Notes: generated by a model from the sequence alone, not told the origin. 64,000 bases of DNA from Streptomyces subrutilus (GCF_008704535.1 NZ_CP023701.1:2418001-2482000); one strand, 5' to 3'; positions 1 to 8,850 are shown, counted from the first letter of the stretch. Numbers and translations: made by a program.

Positions 1-662
1 AAGCGCACGAACTCGGTGACGGGCTCGGGTGCCTCGACCCCCGCGTAGCCGATCACGTCGTCGACGGCCCAGTCGATGGCGAACCGCTTCTCCCCGGGGC
101 TCGACAGCGGGGCCTTGCACTCGACCACCACCCAGGGCAGGCCGTTGACGAACAGCACGACGTCGGGGATCGCCGGGGGGCCGTCGCGGCGCTCCACCTT
201 GAACTGGGATACGGCGATAAGGTCGTTGCCAGTGCCAGCGTCTCCCAGCCCGGGGAACTCCCCCTCCCAGTCGACCAGTCGTACGTGCTCGGGATGCCCC
301 TCGGCCCATCCCGGAAGCGTGCGCGCGTTGATCCCCTCGCGCAGCATCCGGGTCACCTCCAGGTTCCCGGCCACCCCGCGCCCGGCCGGGCCCTGGCCGG
401 CTGCGGTGCCGAGGAGTAGCGTGAGGAGGCGGTCCAGCTGGGCGTCCGTCAGCCAGGGCTTGCCGTTGGCGTCCGGGTTGATGCGGGCCACGGCGGCGCG
501 GAACCGGGCGGCGTAGACCACCTCGGTGAACTCGCCGCGCCCGGAGGGTGCCGGGTCGGTCACCGGCTTCCCCGGAGGCGCCCCCTGGAGGTGCTTCCAC
601 CCCATGGCGACCAGCTGGTCGATGAGCGGCCTCTCGACCTTGTCGTACTCCGGCTGCCCCAT
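1..662 (-). CDS. hsdR: Type I restriction enzyme R subunit, N-terminal part (cut by window edge)
   Basis: HsdR is the ATP-dependent translocase and endonuclease subunit of a type I restriction-modification complex. I translated 220 residues from an ATG at 660-662 on the minus strand, beginning MGQPEYDKVERPLIDQL. The visible part is the HsdR N-terminal nuclease domain, with the PD-(D/E)XK core: the Asp in IPDVVLFVNG at about residue 167, then VVECKAP about 14 residues later. The reading frame runs off the left edge, so the helicase motor domains lie outside the window. It is on the same strand as hsdM and hsdS but is separated from them by about 1.9 kb holding a HATPase gene and an oppositely oriented XRE/DUF397 pair. 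The nuclease motif looks intact in what can be seen. Confidence 0.9.
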   Translation of the reverse strand, partial: MGQPEYDKVERPLIDQLVAMGWKHLQGAPPGKPVTDPAPSGRGEFTEVVYAARFRAAVARINPDANGKPWLTDAQLDRLLTLLLGTAAGQGPAGRGVAGNLEVTRMLREGINARTLPGWAEGHPEHVRLVDWEGEFPGLGDAGTGNDLIAVSQFKVERRDGPPAIPDVVLFVNGLPWVVVECKAPLSSPGEKRFAIDWAVDDVIGYAGVEAPEPVTEFVR

Positions 663-771
663 CGCTGGTCTCCCCGCCCCGTGTGCGTACGTCGCTCCCC
701 GCCCCTGTCGAACCTCGAACAGGGGTAGGGGCCACTTTACCTACGGGGTTGGAGCGCGCCGGGGCCATTAC

Positions 772-1281
772 TCAGGCCGCGAGGGCGGCGGCTGCCGGCG
801 GGGGCGCGTCGGGCCCGCCCCTCCCGGTCCGCAGCTCGAACCAGATGGTCTTGCCGCCGGTCCCGAACAGCTTCTCGTCGAGGCAGCAGCCGCCCCACTG
901 GTCCGCGACGAGTTCGAGTATGGCCAGCCCCCGGCCGCGCTCGGCGTCCCAGGAGATCGCGGCCGGGACCTCCACGGGGAACACGGGGCCGGAGTCGGAG
1001 ACGCTGACCCGCAGCACAGGGCACACCCAGCGCAGCCGCACGGAGGCGGGCCCCTTGGTGTGCCGTACGGAGTTGGTGGCGAGCTCGGAGGCCAACAGCT
1101 CTGCGCGGTCGGTAAGTTCGTCGAGCCCATGCGCGTCGAGCACGGCCCGCAGGGTGGTCCGCGCGATACCGGGCGCGCGGGGGTCACGGGGGAAGTAGAG
1201 CTCGTACTCCCAGGGTTCGGCGAAGCCAATCGGCGGCGGGGCCGCCACCCCGGCTCGGGTGCTGTCCGTTTCGCGTGTCAC
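772..1281 (-). CDS. HATPase-domain regulatory protein (anti-sigma-factor-like)
   Basis: A 169-residue protein with a histidine-kinase-like ATPase fold of the RsbW/SpoIIAB type. The N box is visible as LLASELATNSVRHTKG (about residues 63-78), and the later glycine-rich part as VSDSG and AERGRGLAILELVADQWG. There is no sensor or phosphorylation domain. In Streptomyces such genes very often sit next to XRE/DUF5753 plus DUF397 genes, as in whiJ-like clusters, and here the XRE gene starts divergently about 285 bp away. The start is the GTG at 1279-1281. The alanine-rich tail after about residue 155 looks disordered. The regulatory role is inferred from family and context; the target is unknown. 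Confidence 0.8.
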   Translation of the reverse strand: MTRETDSTRAGVAAPPPIGFAEPWEYELYFPRDPRAPGIARTTLRAVLDAHGLDELTDRAELLASELATNSVRHTKGPASVRLRWVCPVLRVSVSDSGPVFPVEVPAAISWDAERGRGLAILELVADQWGGCCLDEKLFGTGGKTIWFELRTGRGGPDAPPPAAAALAA

Positions 1282-1428
1282 GCGGGCACCTCCATGTGCA
1301 GCGTGAGGGATCTACGTCGGCCACGTGTCGCGTCCACAACGCCCGTGCCGTTCCGGTGGCTTGCCGGAACCGAGGCCCCTTGCGGGGCCCGGGGTTCGGT
1401 GCGCTTCCGATGACGCGGGAGCGAGGTT

Positions 1429-1513
1429 CTTTGTGGCTTGCCTCACAACGTAGAGCATTGCAACTCACACGTGAGTCAGATTTCACCAACGAGTGAACGG
1501 GAGCCTCGCTCAC
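1429..1513. promoter_or_regulatory. Operator-like CTCAC/GTGAG repeats upstream of the XRE gene
   Basis: The divergent region between the HATPase and XRE genes holds an inverted repeat ACTCAC-AC-GTGAGT at 1463-1476. Further copies of the core occur as CTCAC at 1442-1446 and 1509-1513, and as GAGTGA near 1491. This part of the spacer is clearly less GC-rich than its surroundings. A possible but weak promoter is TTGTGG (1431-1436) with AGCATT (1454-1459). Autoregulation by the adjacent XRE protein is inferred. Confidence 0.45.
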
Positions 1514-1566
1514 TAGACCGTCATCCGGCGGGCTGTCAGACTGTCCGCGCGCACGAGAGAGGACCC

Positions 1567-2430
1567 ATGGCAGCAAGAAACGCCCCCACCGGCCGCCAGC
1601 GCCGCTTGGCCACGGAACTACGCCGCCTTCGCGAACAGGCAGGCGTCTCGATCCAGGACGCCGCCGCGATGCTCGGCGCGGACCGGACGATGGTGTCGAA
1701 CATCGAGGCTGGACGCACCACCGTCAGCGAGGACCGCGTGCGGCAGCTGGCCTGTCACTACAAGTGCCCGGACTCCAACCTGATCGACGCTCTGGCCGCA
1801 ATCGCGAGCAGCCGCCGAGCACCCAACTGGTGGGCCGAGTACCGCGGCAAGCTTCCGGAAGGCCATCTGGACATCTCCGAGCTGGAACACCACGCGGTGC
1901 GCATCCGCACGGCGCAGACCGTGCACCTGCCTGGACTTCTGCAAACGGAAGACCATGCGCGGGCACTCTTTGAACTCACCGTGCCGAAGTTGTCTCGTCT
2001 GGACGTGGAGCTGCGCGTGGCCCACCGGATGCGTCGCCAGACGGTCCTCACGGGTGAGGACCCCACACCCTACCTGGGCATTATCCACGAGGCCGCTCTC
2101 CGACTGGCCTTCGGAGGCCAAGACGTCGCCCGCGCCCAACTGGAACGACTGGCGGACGCGGCAGACGAGCCGCACATCACGCTGCTCGTAATCCCCTTCA
2201 GCGCTGGAGGCTTCCACGGCGCGGGCCAGTCCATCCTCTACGCAGAAGGGCCCGTACCGCAGCTCGACACCATCCAGTTGGACACGGCGCTCGGCGCCAC
2301 ATTCGTGGATGCGCCAACTCCACTGGGCAACTACCGTTCACTGCTGGACCTGATGGAGGAGTCCGCGCTCTCAGCGGACGACTCCCGAGAGATGATCCAG
2401 TCGATCGCCCACAAGATCGGAGAGGCCTGA
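1567..2430 (+). CDS. XRE-family regulator with DUF5753 (WhiJ-like)
   Basis: A 287-residue DNA-binding regulator. I start it at ATG 1567, preceded by a GAGAGAGGA ribosome-binding site, rather than at the longer upstream frame. The N-terminal helix-turn-helix covers about residues 11-65 (LRREQ-type first helix, then AAAMLGADRTMVSNIEAGR). After about residue 95 comes the DUF5753 domain, with hallmark sequences PNWWAEYRG, VHLPGLLQTEDHARALF and a C-terminal LDLMEESALS. It is followed after 2 bp by a DUF397 gene. In Streptomyces, proteins of this layout (WhiJ, BldB-context regulators) act with DUF397 proteins and HATPase proteins in developmental control. Here the set sits inside a restriction-modification locus, so control of that locus is a reasonable inference. 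Confidence 0.88.
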   Translation: MAARNAPTGRQRRLATELRRLREQAGVSIQDAAAMLGADRTMVSNIEAGRTTVSEDRVRQLACHYKCPDSNLIDALAAIASSRRAPNWWAEYRGKLPEGHLDISELEHHAVRIRTAQTVHLPGLLQTEDHARALFELTVPKLSRLDVELRVAHRMRRQTVLTGEDPTPYLGIIHEAALRLAFGGQDVARAQLERLADAADEPHITLLVIPFSAGGFHGAGQSILYAEGPVPQLDTIQLDTALGATFVDAPTPLGNYRSLLDLMEESALSADDSREMIQSIAHKIGEA

Positions 2431-2432
2431 AG

Positions 2433-2621
2433 GTGAACGGAATCGTCTGGCAGCGCTCGTCGTTCTGCGGGGGCGGGGGCAACAACTGCGTGGAGATCGC
2501 AGAACTCCCTGATGGCATAGCCATCAGGGACAGCGTCTACCCAGGCCGGGTGCTGGCGATCGGTCGGGCCACGCTGTCCGCCTTCATCGGCCATGTGCGC
2601 GCTGATGAAGACAATCTGTGA
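2433..2621 (+). CDS. DUF397 small protein, partner of the XRE regulator
   Basis: A 62-residue DUF397 protein starting at GTG 2433, two bases after the XRE stop codon and therefore almost certainly co-transcribed and translationally coupled. The family signature is clear: VWQRSSFCGGGGNNCVEIA, then DGIAIRDS and a C-terminal LSAFIGHVR. DUF397 proteins are small partners of XRE/DUF5753 regulators; pairs of this type have been discussed as developmental switches and as toxin-antitoxin-like modules. The stop codon (2619-2621) abuts the stop codon of the converging hsdS gene with no spacer. Confidence 0.85.
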   Translation: MNGIVWQRSSFCGGGGNNCVEIAELPDGIAIRDSVYPGRVLAIGRATLSAFIGHVRADEDNL

Positions 2622-2627
2622 TCACAG
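2616..2627. repeat. Perfect palindrome carrying both convergent stop codons
   Basis: CTGTGATCACAG is a perfect 12-bp palindrome. Its left half encodes Leu-stop of the DUF397 gene on the plus strand, and its right half, read on the minus strand, encodes Leu-stop of hsdS. There is no intergenic base between the two genes. Confidence 0.9.
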
Positions 2628-3860
2628 CATTTCGGTTTCCAGCAGCCCGCCCCGCCCAGCAAGCAAATCCCCCATCGTTCCCCGTTGAACGACCCTGAGC
2701 TTTTCAACCTGCCGCTGCACAAGGTTCGACTTGCGCTTGCTCGCTTCGAGCGCCCCGCTCAGCCGTTGCTGCTCACCGAGTGGAACCTCCGGCACGAGGA
2801 GCCCCTCGACTGCGGATTGACTGATGTTCTTCATGCTGCCGCTTGTCCCTGTAGCCGCTGCTGAGATTTGGCGACGGACGCCTTGGGTCGCAAGAACCGC
2901 CTCAAGGAAACGCGGATCTGCAGCGCTCTCATCCACAACGAGCCGCAACGTCTTGTCGCTCAGCATAAGCTGGCGTGGAGGATTTTCTGCCACGCAGGCC
3001 AGGCCCACGAGCGCCTCAGTATTGGCTCGCGTCATCAAGAGATCACCGTGCCTGACTTCAAAGGCAGGGTTGACCAAGTCAGGATCGCGCACGACTTTGT
3101 TCTCTGCCGGTTGGAACCAGCCTGCCTGCACGGCACTAACTTTCAGGACGCCCCATTCACCTGCGCCCGCCGGAGAGCCCTCGGCCAACGGGCTCTTGCC
3201 TGTTTCGATGCGTCGAAGCCAGGAGCCAAGTGGTACCCACTGCGCCTTAAACGGCGCTGCCAGCAAAGAGGCTTCGACGACGCCGGACTTCTTCCGCACC
3301 CACTCCAGCGCGGCGATACGTCGCTCGATCGCGTCGTGGGCGGCCACGATGCGGCGCTGCTCCGTCAGCGGTGGGACGCCGATTTCCAGTTCCTGCAAGC
3401 GTGCCGTGTCCAGGCGCCCCGTGCCGTGGCTGGTCTCCTCGACCATGGCCAGGATCTTCGGCGTCAGCGTTTGCATTGCATGGGCCAGGAAGAATGGATC
3501 GATTCCTTCGGCAGGGAGTACTGCCTTGCAGTCCTGACCAAACGCGACCGTACGCTGCGTGACTCCGATCCGGAACTCCGATTTAAGACTCATCCCCCGG
3601 ACGATGAACAGCACCGTCCCCTCGCCGACAAGGCGGGACCCGTTCTCCGCACCCAGGGCGGTGACACGTCGGTCTGACTCGCCGATACGAAACGACTTCA
3701 GACTCGCTGCACTGATCCACGGGATATCGCCATCCCAGTACGCATCGTTCGATGTGCTCGGAGTGCCCCCCGACAGCCATCTACCGGCGTCTGCGAGAGA
3801 CACGCGCCGCCATCCGGCGGGCCAGGTATGGCGGGCAACATTCTCAGCCTCACCGCGCAT
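2622..3860 (-). CDS. hsdS: Type I restriction-modification specificity subunit
   Basis: A 412-residue HsdS, the subunit that gives a type I enzyme its DNA sequence specificity. It has the usual two target-recognition domains. The first opens with [18 protein letters not shown] and contains [12 protein letters not shown]; the second opens with [18 protein letters not shown]. Conserved spacer helices follow each: [20 protein letters not shown] in the centre and [20 protein letters not shown] at the end. The start overlaps the end of hsdM by 11 bp, as expected for a coupled MS operon. Base and codon use are visibly less GC-biased than in the flanking core genes, which fits horizontal exchange of specificity genes. 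No frameshift is apparent. Confidence 0.9.
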   Translation of the reverse strand: MRGEAENVARHTWPAGWRRVSLADAGRWLSGGTPSTSNDAYWDGDIPWISAASLKSFRIGESDRRVTALGAENGSRLVGEGTVLFIVRGMSLKSEFRIGVTQRTVAFGQDCKAVLPAEGIDPFFLAHAMQTLTPKILAMVEETSHGTGRLDTARLQELEIGVPPLTEQRRIVAAHDAIERRIAALEWVRKKSGVVEASLLAAPFKAQWVPLGSWLRRIETGKSPLAEGSPAGAGEWGVLKVSAVQAGWFQPAENKVVRDPDLVNPAFEVRHGDLLMTRANTEALVGLACVAENPPRQLMLSDKTLRLVVDESAADPRFLEAVLATQGVRRQISAAATGTSGSMKNISQSAVEGLLVPEVPLGEQQRLSGALEASKRKSNLVQRQVEKLRVVQRGTMGDLLAGRGGLLETEML

Positions 3861-6441
3861 AGCCGAGCTCCTCCAGCCACTTCCCGAACTCCCCCGCCGC
3901 GCCTGCGCTTTCCGCCTCGAGGGCTTCCAGGGAGACGGCGTACTTGTCGGCCCAGCGGCGCACGGAGCCCACCAGTTCGCGGCGGCCGGCGGCCACCGAT
4001 GCCGTGAGGCGGGTGGACAGGGCTTCGTCCAGGACGGTCAGGACCACGCGCTGCGCGCCCTCCGGCTCCGCCTTCGCCAGTTCGGCGGCGGCCTTCAGGT
4101 CCGGGAGGAAACGCGCGTCCAGCGCCGAGCGCTTCTTCGACGCCGCCGTACGCTCCTTGCGGCGGCGGGTGACCTCGGATTCCAGGCGGGCCAGTTCCTC
4201 CGGGGCCACGGGAGTGCGGTCCGGAGTCTCGTCCTCCTCCGCCTCCCCTTCGGGGTCCGGAGTCGGGGGCTGGGCGGCGGCCAGTTCTTCCAGAGCCGTC
4301 TTGTACGCGGCGTCCGCCGCCGCCAAGGCCGCGTCCGCGCGGGAGACCTCGGCCAGGAACTCCGGGATCAGCACTCGGACCACCGGCTCGTCCATCGCGC
4401 GGCGGCGGTCTGCGCCCGATACGGAGGACTTCGCGCGGCCCCGGCCGCGTCCGCCGGCGGGCTCCTCTGCCTCCGGCGTGACCGGTTCGACCATGGTCTC
4501 CACCGAGTCGACCCAGCCGTCGAGCACCCGCTCGTACCCGCCCGCCGCGAGCGCCTTCAGGTCATAGCGGGTGACCGTCCACCAGTCGGCCATGATGCCG
4601 GCCGTCGCGTACTCGTCCAGCACGCCCGCCGCGCCGATGGTCTCCGTGAAGCTGGTGACCAGCTCTCCGCGCAGTTCCATCAGGCGCTGGTTCTTGATCA
4701 GGGACTCGAAGTGGGCGGTCTGCTCCGACCACCACTTCTCGTACGTCTTCCGCAGGGCCTCTTCCTTCGGCGCCGTCAGCTCCGGGACGCGGGCGGCCGT
4801 GGCCTCAGGGCCCTCCGCCAGGAAGTCGACGTACTCCTCGTCGTCCGCGCGCGCCGCGAAGAGGGCGGAGGAGTCGACTCCGTACGCGGCGAACAGCTCC
4901 GCCTTGGCCTCGATCTCGGACTTCGGCACCCCGCCGTAAAGGTGGGCGCGGACGTCTTGCGGCTCGGCCGGCGGGGAGTTGTCCACCCAGCGGCGGATGT
5001 TCAGGTTGGCGTCGGCGGCCAGCAGATCCTCGACGCTCACCGCGCGCGAGTAGCCCGGCTCCTGGCGCCAGTGCCGGAAGACCGTGGCGATCTTCTCCAC
5101 ATGTTCGGGGCCCAGCTCGTTCTGGTTGCGCGCGGACCGGAAGTCTCGGTCGGCGTTGATGAAGAGGACCTTCTCCTCGCGGTCGCCGCGCTTGCGGTGC
5201 GGGGGCCGCAGAACCAGGATGCAGGCCGGGATGCCCGTCCCGTAGAACAGGTTGGGCCCGAGGCCGATCACGGCCTCGATGCAGTCGTCCTCCAGCAGCT
5301 TGACGCGGATGTCGCGCTCCTTGCCACTGCGGAAGAGCACGCCGTGCGGCATGACCGTGACGGCCGTACCTCGAGCCTCCAGCACTGAGACCATGTGCTG
5401 GACGAACATGAGGTCGGCCTTCTTGCCGTTCTCGGGGGTCTCGCCCCACTTCATGCGCCAGCCGTGCTTCTCGTCGGCCTCGGCGACGAGCTCGGCGTCG
5501 TAGTTCAGCGAGAACGGCGGGTTCGACAGCACCTTGGTGAAGGTCCGCAGCCGCCCGGCCGGGGTCAGGTGCAGCGGCTCGGTGAGAGTGTCGCCGTGCT
5601 GGAGGTCGAACTCGCGGATGCCGTGGAGCACCATGTTCATGCTGGCCATGGACCAGGAGGGGCCGTTCTTGTCCTGGCCGTTGATCGCGAGGTCGTCCGG
5701 CGATCCGCCGTGCTCCTCCACGTACTCGTGGGCCGCGATCAGCATGCCGCCCGACCCCGCACAGGGGTCGTAGACGCTGTCCCCGGGCTGCGGGTCGGCG
5801 AGGCGGACCATCATCCGGACGACCTCGCGCGGGGTGTAGAACTCGCCGCCGCGCTGGCCCGCCGAGTCGGCGAACCGTGCGAGCAGGTACTCGTACGCCG
5901 CCCCGAGCATGTCGGGGAACTCGAAGTCCTCGTTGCGCAGGCGGTAGAGGCTGAAGTGGCGGATGAGCGCGCGCAGCTCGGTGTTGGTGAAGCGGGGCTT
6001 GGTGCCGACGATCTCGTTGAAGGAGATGTGCGAGGCTACGCCCGCCAGCCGGCTGTGGCTGCCCTGGAGGGCCACCAGCGCCTGGTCCAGGCTCTCGCCG
6101 ACCTTGTCCACGAGCATGGACAGGCCCGGCAGGGGGTGGCCGGGCTGCTCCGGGTTCTCGTGCGGGCCCTTCCACCAGCGGGCCCGCGGCGGAACGTAGA
6201 AGATCCGCGGGTAGTTGTCGGGGTCGTCGGCCCGCTCCACGGCCTTCGCCCGGTCACCGGTCCGCTCCAGGGCACCCGCGTAGACCCGCTCCCACTCCGG
6301 CTGGAACTCGTCGGAGGAACGCTTCAGGAACAGCATCCCGAAGATGTAGTCGCGGTACTCCGAGGCGTCCATCCGGCCGCGCAGGATGTCAGCGGCGGAG
6401 AACAGATGCCGTTCCAGCTGGGGCAGTGTGATACGAGCCAC
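3850..6441 (-). CDS. hsdM: Type I restriction-modification N6-adenine methyltransferase subunit
   Basis: An 863-residue HsdM. The HsdM N-terminal helical domain covers about residues 5-165. The methyltransferase core follows, with FYTPREVV (201-208), the S-adenosylmethionine motif [12 protein letters not shown] (225-235) and the catalytic motif IV NPPF (307-310), so it should methylate adenine. It is clearly longer than a typical ~500-residue HsdM. The extra C-terminal ~300 residues contain a charged, Glu/Arg/Ala-rich, coiled-coil-like stretch with an acidic linker near residue 740 ([12 protein letters not shown]). hsdS follows with an 11-bp overlap. All core catalytic motifs are present, so methylation should be functional. 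Confidence 0.93.
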   Translation of the reverse strand: MARITLPQLERHLFSAADILRGRMDASEYRDYIFGMLFLKRSSDEFQPEWERVYAGALERTGDRAKAVERADDPDNYPRIFYVPPRARWWKGPHENPEQPGHPLPGLSMLVDKVGESLDQALVALQGSHSRLAGVASHISFNEIVGTKPRFTNTELRALIRHFSLYRLRNEDFEFPDMLGAAYEYLLARFADSAGQRGGEFYTPREVVRMMVRLADPQPGDSVYDPCAGSGGMLIAAHEYVEEHGGSPDDLAINGQDKNGPSWSMASMNMVLHGIREFDLQHGDTLTEPLHLTPAGRLRTFTKVLSNPPFSLNYDAELVAEADEKHGWRMKWGETPENGKKADLMFVQHMVSVLEARGTAVTVMPHGVLFRSGKERDIRVKLLEDDCIEAVIGLGPNLFYGTGIPACILVLRPPHRKRGDREEKVLFINADRDFRSARNQNELGPEHVEKIATVFRHWRQEPGYSRAVSVEDLLAADANLNIRRWVDNSPPAEPQDVRAHLYGGVPKSEIEAKAELFAAYGVDSSALFAARADDEEYVDFLAEGPEATAARVPELTAPKEEALRKTYEKWWSEQTAHFESLIKNQRLMELRGELVTSFTETIGAAGVLDEYATAGIMADWWTVTRYDLKALAAGGYERVLDGWVDSVETMVEPVTPEAEEPAGGRGRGRAKSSVSGADRRRAMDEPVVRVLIPEFLAEVSRADAALAAADAAYKTALEELAAAQPPTPDPEGEAEEDETPDRTPVAPEELARLESEVTRRRKERTAASKKRSALDARFLPDLKAAAELAKAEPEGAQRVVLTVLDEALSTRLTASVAAGRRELVGSVRRWADKYAVSLEALEAESAGAAGEFGKWLEELGYAR

Positions 6442-6464
6442 GCACCGGTCCTTCGTAAGCCGTG

Positions 6465-6483
6465 GGAGTTTCGCGAGAACTCC
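6465..6483. repeat. Inverted repeat just upstream of hsdM
   Basis: GGAGTT-TCGCGAG-AACTCC is a perfect 6-bp inverted repeat lying 24 bp upstream of the hsdM start, in an 84-bp gap after the rloB-like gene. Its position suits an operator for the hsdMS promoter. No protein is assigned. Confidence 0.35.
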
Positions 6484-6525
6484 GGAAGCGTAGTCGGGGA
6501 GGGGTGCCTGAAGGAAACCGTCCGC

Positions 6526-7365
6526 TCAGCGGCGTCCACCGGGCGTCCGGGCCTTCCGCGTCCCGATGCCCAGTGAGGCGAGCAGGCGCCACAGGTCGGT
6601 GGAGGGGTCTCGCTTGAGCGGGTCGCAGCCGTCGGCATGGCCGGAGCGGCGGTTCCACTCCTCGTACGTTTCGGTGCGCGGGCCGGGGATCTTGTCGAGC
6701 TTGAGGTTCTTCGCGGAGCAGGTGCCGTGCGGGCACAGGTCGACGAGCTTGCGGGCGTTGTCGACCGCCGTCTGCTCCTTGCCGAGGAGCGTCTGCCCGC
6801 GCTGTCCGGCCAGGCCCTTGCCCCGGCCGCCGGACTTCGTGTCGTACTCGGCGAAGCCGTCCGCCTTCGGATGCTTGCGCAGCCGGTCCTTGATGGTGCC
6901 GCTACGGCCCTCCTCCTGGCTGGTGAACTGCTGAAAGTGCAGCAGCAGCCACAGCTCGATGGAGGGGTGCGACAGAGCCACCTGTACGCCCTCCCGGGCC
7001 GCCGTGCTCATGGCGTCCCGGATGGCCTTGTCACGGTTGTCCTCGGAATCCCGGTCGAAGAGTGCCCACTTCTCATCATTCGGGCTCGACGCCTGGGCGA
7101 TCACGTGAGCGACGACCTGGTCCGGGCGAAGGCCCTTCCTGACCGGGGTGAATCGCAGGAAAAACTTCTCACCCTGTCCGTCACGGTAGGTGTCGTTGAT
7201 CAGCTTGATGTAGTCGGCCTCGGTCCGCTCACCCTCGGCCGCGAGGTAGATGATCCGGGACGACTCGTCCGGATAGGAGCCGAGGTCGCGCCGGACGGCT
7301 CGGGACGCCTCGTGCCGGCCCTTCCGCCGATTGACGCGCCGGCTCTCCGCGGGTGGTCTGCTCAC
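6526..7365 (-). CDS. RloB-family (AbiLii-like) protein
   Basis: A 279-residue RloB-family protein. Visible family features are the N-terminal acidic motif YLAAEGERTEADYIKLI (about residues 40-56), the central WALFDRDSEDNRDKA and SHPSIELWLLLHF. Together these resemble the Toprim-like arrangement E ... DxD described for RloB and OLD-type nucleases. RloB ('restriction-linked ORF') proteins are found beside type I systems, paired with an AAA ATPase; the same pairing defines the AbiL abortive-infection class. The GTG start at 7363-7365 overlaps the stop of the upstream ATPase gene by four bases, so the two are translationally coupled. A nuclease role is inferred from the fold, not shown. Confidence 0.75.
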   Translation of the reverse strand: MSRPPAESRRVNRRKGRHEASRAVRRDLGSYPDESSRIIYLAAEGERTEADYIKLINDTYRDGQGEKFFLRFTPVRKGLRPDQVVAHVIAQASSPNDEKWALFDRDSEDNRDKAIRDAMSTAAREGVQVALSHPSIELWLLLHFQQFTSQEEGRSGTIKDRLRKHPKADGFAEYDTKSGGRGKGLAGQRGQTLLGKEQTAVDNARKLVDLCPHGTCSAKNLKLDKIPGPRTETYEEWNRRSGHADGCDPLKRDPSTDLWRLLASLGIGTRKARTPGGRR

Positions 7366-8699
7366 GCCGTCGTCGTCGCCTTCGGCTCCGGTTCCGATGC
7401 CGTCTGCTGCGCGAGGCGCCGCTCCAGTACGGCGAGCTGGCGGGCCACCTCGCCCGTGGCCAGGCGCGGCACGCCGCCGTAGTGGCCGTGCAGGTAGCGG
7501 CGTTCCATGTTCTCGTCGTTGCGTGCCTTACGGGCGGCGAGGAGGGGGTAGAGGGAGGACTCTCCGCTTCCCTCCTTGACCGCGATCCAGACCTGGTCTC
7601 GATCGAGCGGGCGCTCCGTGACCGAGGGGCCGAGCAGGGTGGCGTCATGCGTGGTGAAGACCAGCTGTGCGAGCTGCGGGTTGGCGTCCTGGTCCTGGAA
7701 GAGGCGGACGACCTCCGCCGCGAGCACGGGGTGCAGGCTGGAGTCCAGCTCGTCGGCAAGCAGGACCCCGCCGCCTTTCCTGTTCAGCATGGTCAGCAAG
7801 GGGCCGAGGAAGGCGAACCAGGCGTGGGTGCCCAGCGACTCCTGACTCCAGAAGTCCAGCGGGCGCACAGAGTCCCCCTCGCCTCGGTGCAGGAGCTGGA
7901 TGTTCCCGGTCTCGGGGTCGATTTCCACCCCCGTGACGCCGATGTCGGCCGATGCGAGCATCGTCACGAGGCGCTCCCGCATCTCCGCACCCTGGCTGCC
8001 GGTAAGCCGCTCGCGTGTCCAGGCCGTGCGCTCCACCACGTCCTTGCCGGTAGTCACGAGCCAGAGGTTGTCGCGGAACCACCGGTGGATGGCCGAGAGC
8101 TGGGGATGGTTAAGGGCGGCGCCGACGGTCAGGAAGAGGGCGTTCGGGCGGGTGGTGGAGACGAGGAGGTCCTTGAGGTCCTTACGGCCGCTCAGGCCGG
8201 TGCCCGGGAAACGGAACTCGCCGCCGTCCGCCTCCGGTCTGTCGGCCTCCCGATCGAACCACACCTGGCGCCGTCCGGTCGGGTACGCGTGGAGCCACTC
8301 ACTTTCGACGCGATCATCCGAGAGTTCGAAGCCGTAGGTGTAGCGGACCTTCTCGTTCCGGCCGAGGAGCAACTCGACCTCGAAGAGGCTCGTGTCGTCG
8401 GATGCCTCGTGGGCCAGCGCGAAGGGCTCCCGGGGGACGGGGGCATCGGGTTCGCGGTCCCAGTCGGCCAGGGATTCGAGGACCGCCCGGCGCATGAAGT
8501 ACATCGCGTCCAGGATGTTGCTCTTGCCGGACGCGTTGGCCCCGAAGATCCCGACGGCGGGAAGCACCGACACGGGCTTGCCGTCGGAGCGGGTTCCCGT
8601 CTCGCGGGCGGTTCTCTCGTTGAATTCCGTGGCTACGAGCGAAAGCTCCTGCTCGTCACGGATGGACCGATGATTGGCCACCCGGAAGCTGAGCAACAT
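7362..8699 (-). CDS. AAA-family ATPase of the RloA/AbiLi type
   Basis: A 445-residue SMC/OLD-like ATPase. It opens with MLLSFRVANHRSIRDEQELS, typical of the AAA_15/AAA_21 families. The Walker A motif is GANASGKS (residues 53-60), the Walker B is GGVLLADELDSSLHP near residue 315, and an H-loop-like TTHD lies near residue 348. It is the first gene of a two-gene operon with the RloB-family protein. Such ATPase plus RloB pairs are associated with phage exclusion (AbiL) and with type I restriction loci. Membership in a defence island with hsdRMS supports that role. The substrate or phage trigger is unknown. Confidence 0.82.
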   Translation of the reverse strand: MLLSFRVANHRSIRDEQELSLVATEFNERTARETGTRSDGKPVSVLPAVGIFGANASGKSNILDAMYFMRRAVLESLADWDREPDAPVPREPFALAHEASDDTSLFEVELLLGRNEKVRYTYGFELSDDRVESEWLHAYPTGRRQVWFDREADRPEADGGEFRFPGTGLSGRKDLKDLLVSTTRPNALFLTVGAALNHPQLSAIHRWFRDNLWLVTTGKDVVERTAWTRERLTGSQGAEMRERLVTMLASADIGVTGVEIDPETGNIQLLHRGEGDSVRPLDFWSQESLGTHAWFAFLGPLLTMLNRKGGGVLLADELDSSLHPVLAAEVVRLFQDQDANPQLAQLVFTTHDATLLGPSVTERPLDRDQVWIAVKEGSGESSLYPLLAARKARNDENMERRYLHGHYGGVPRLATGEVARQLAVLERRLAQQTASEPEPKATTTA

Positions 8700-8734
8700 G
8701 ACCGACCTCCCAGCGAGGCGGGCTAGCGATTCGC

Positions 8735-8767
8735 CGCCTTAGGCGCTTTCGTACGGGTAATCCGTAC
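8735..8767. promoter_or_regulatory. Inverted repeats upstream of the ATPase/RloB operon
   Basis: Two inverted repeats lie in the promoter gap: CGCC-TTA-GGCG at 8735-8745 and GTACGG-GTAAT-CCGTAC at 8751-8767. The second has perfect 6-bp arms around an asymmetric AT-rich centre. They sit 36-68 bp upstream of the ATPase start and are candidate operators. Confidence 0.4.
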
Positions 8768-8850
8768 TCTGCACCCTAAGACCTGCCGGATCAATGCGCC
8801 AGCGTACCGCCACACTGCCTTGACGAAGGAGAAGTCCGGAGCCGCGCCGT

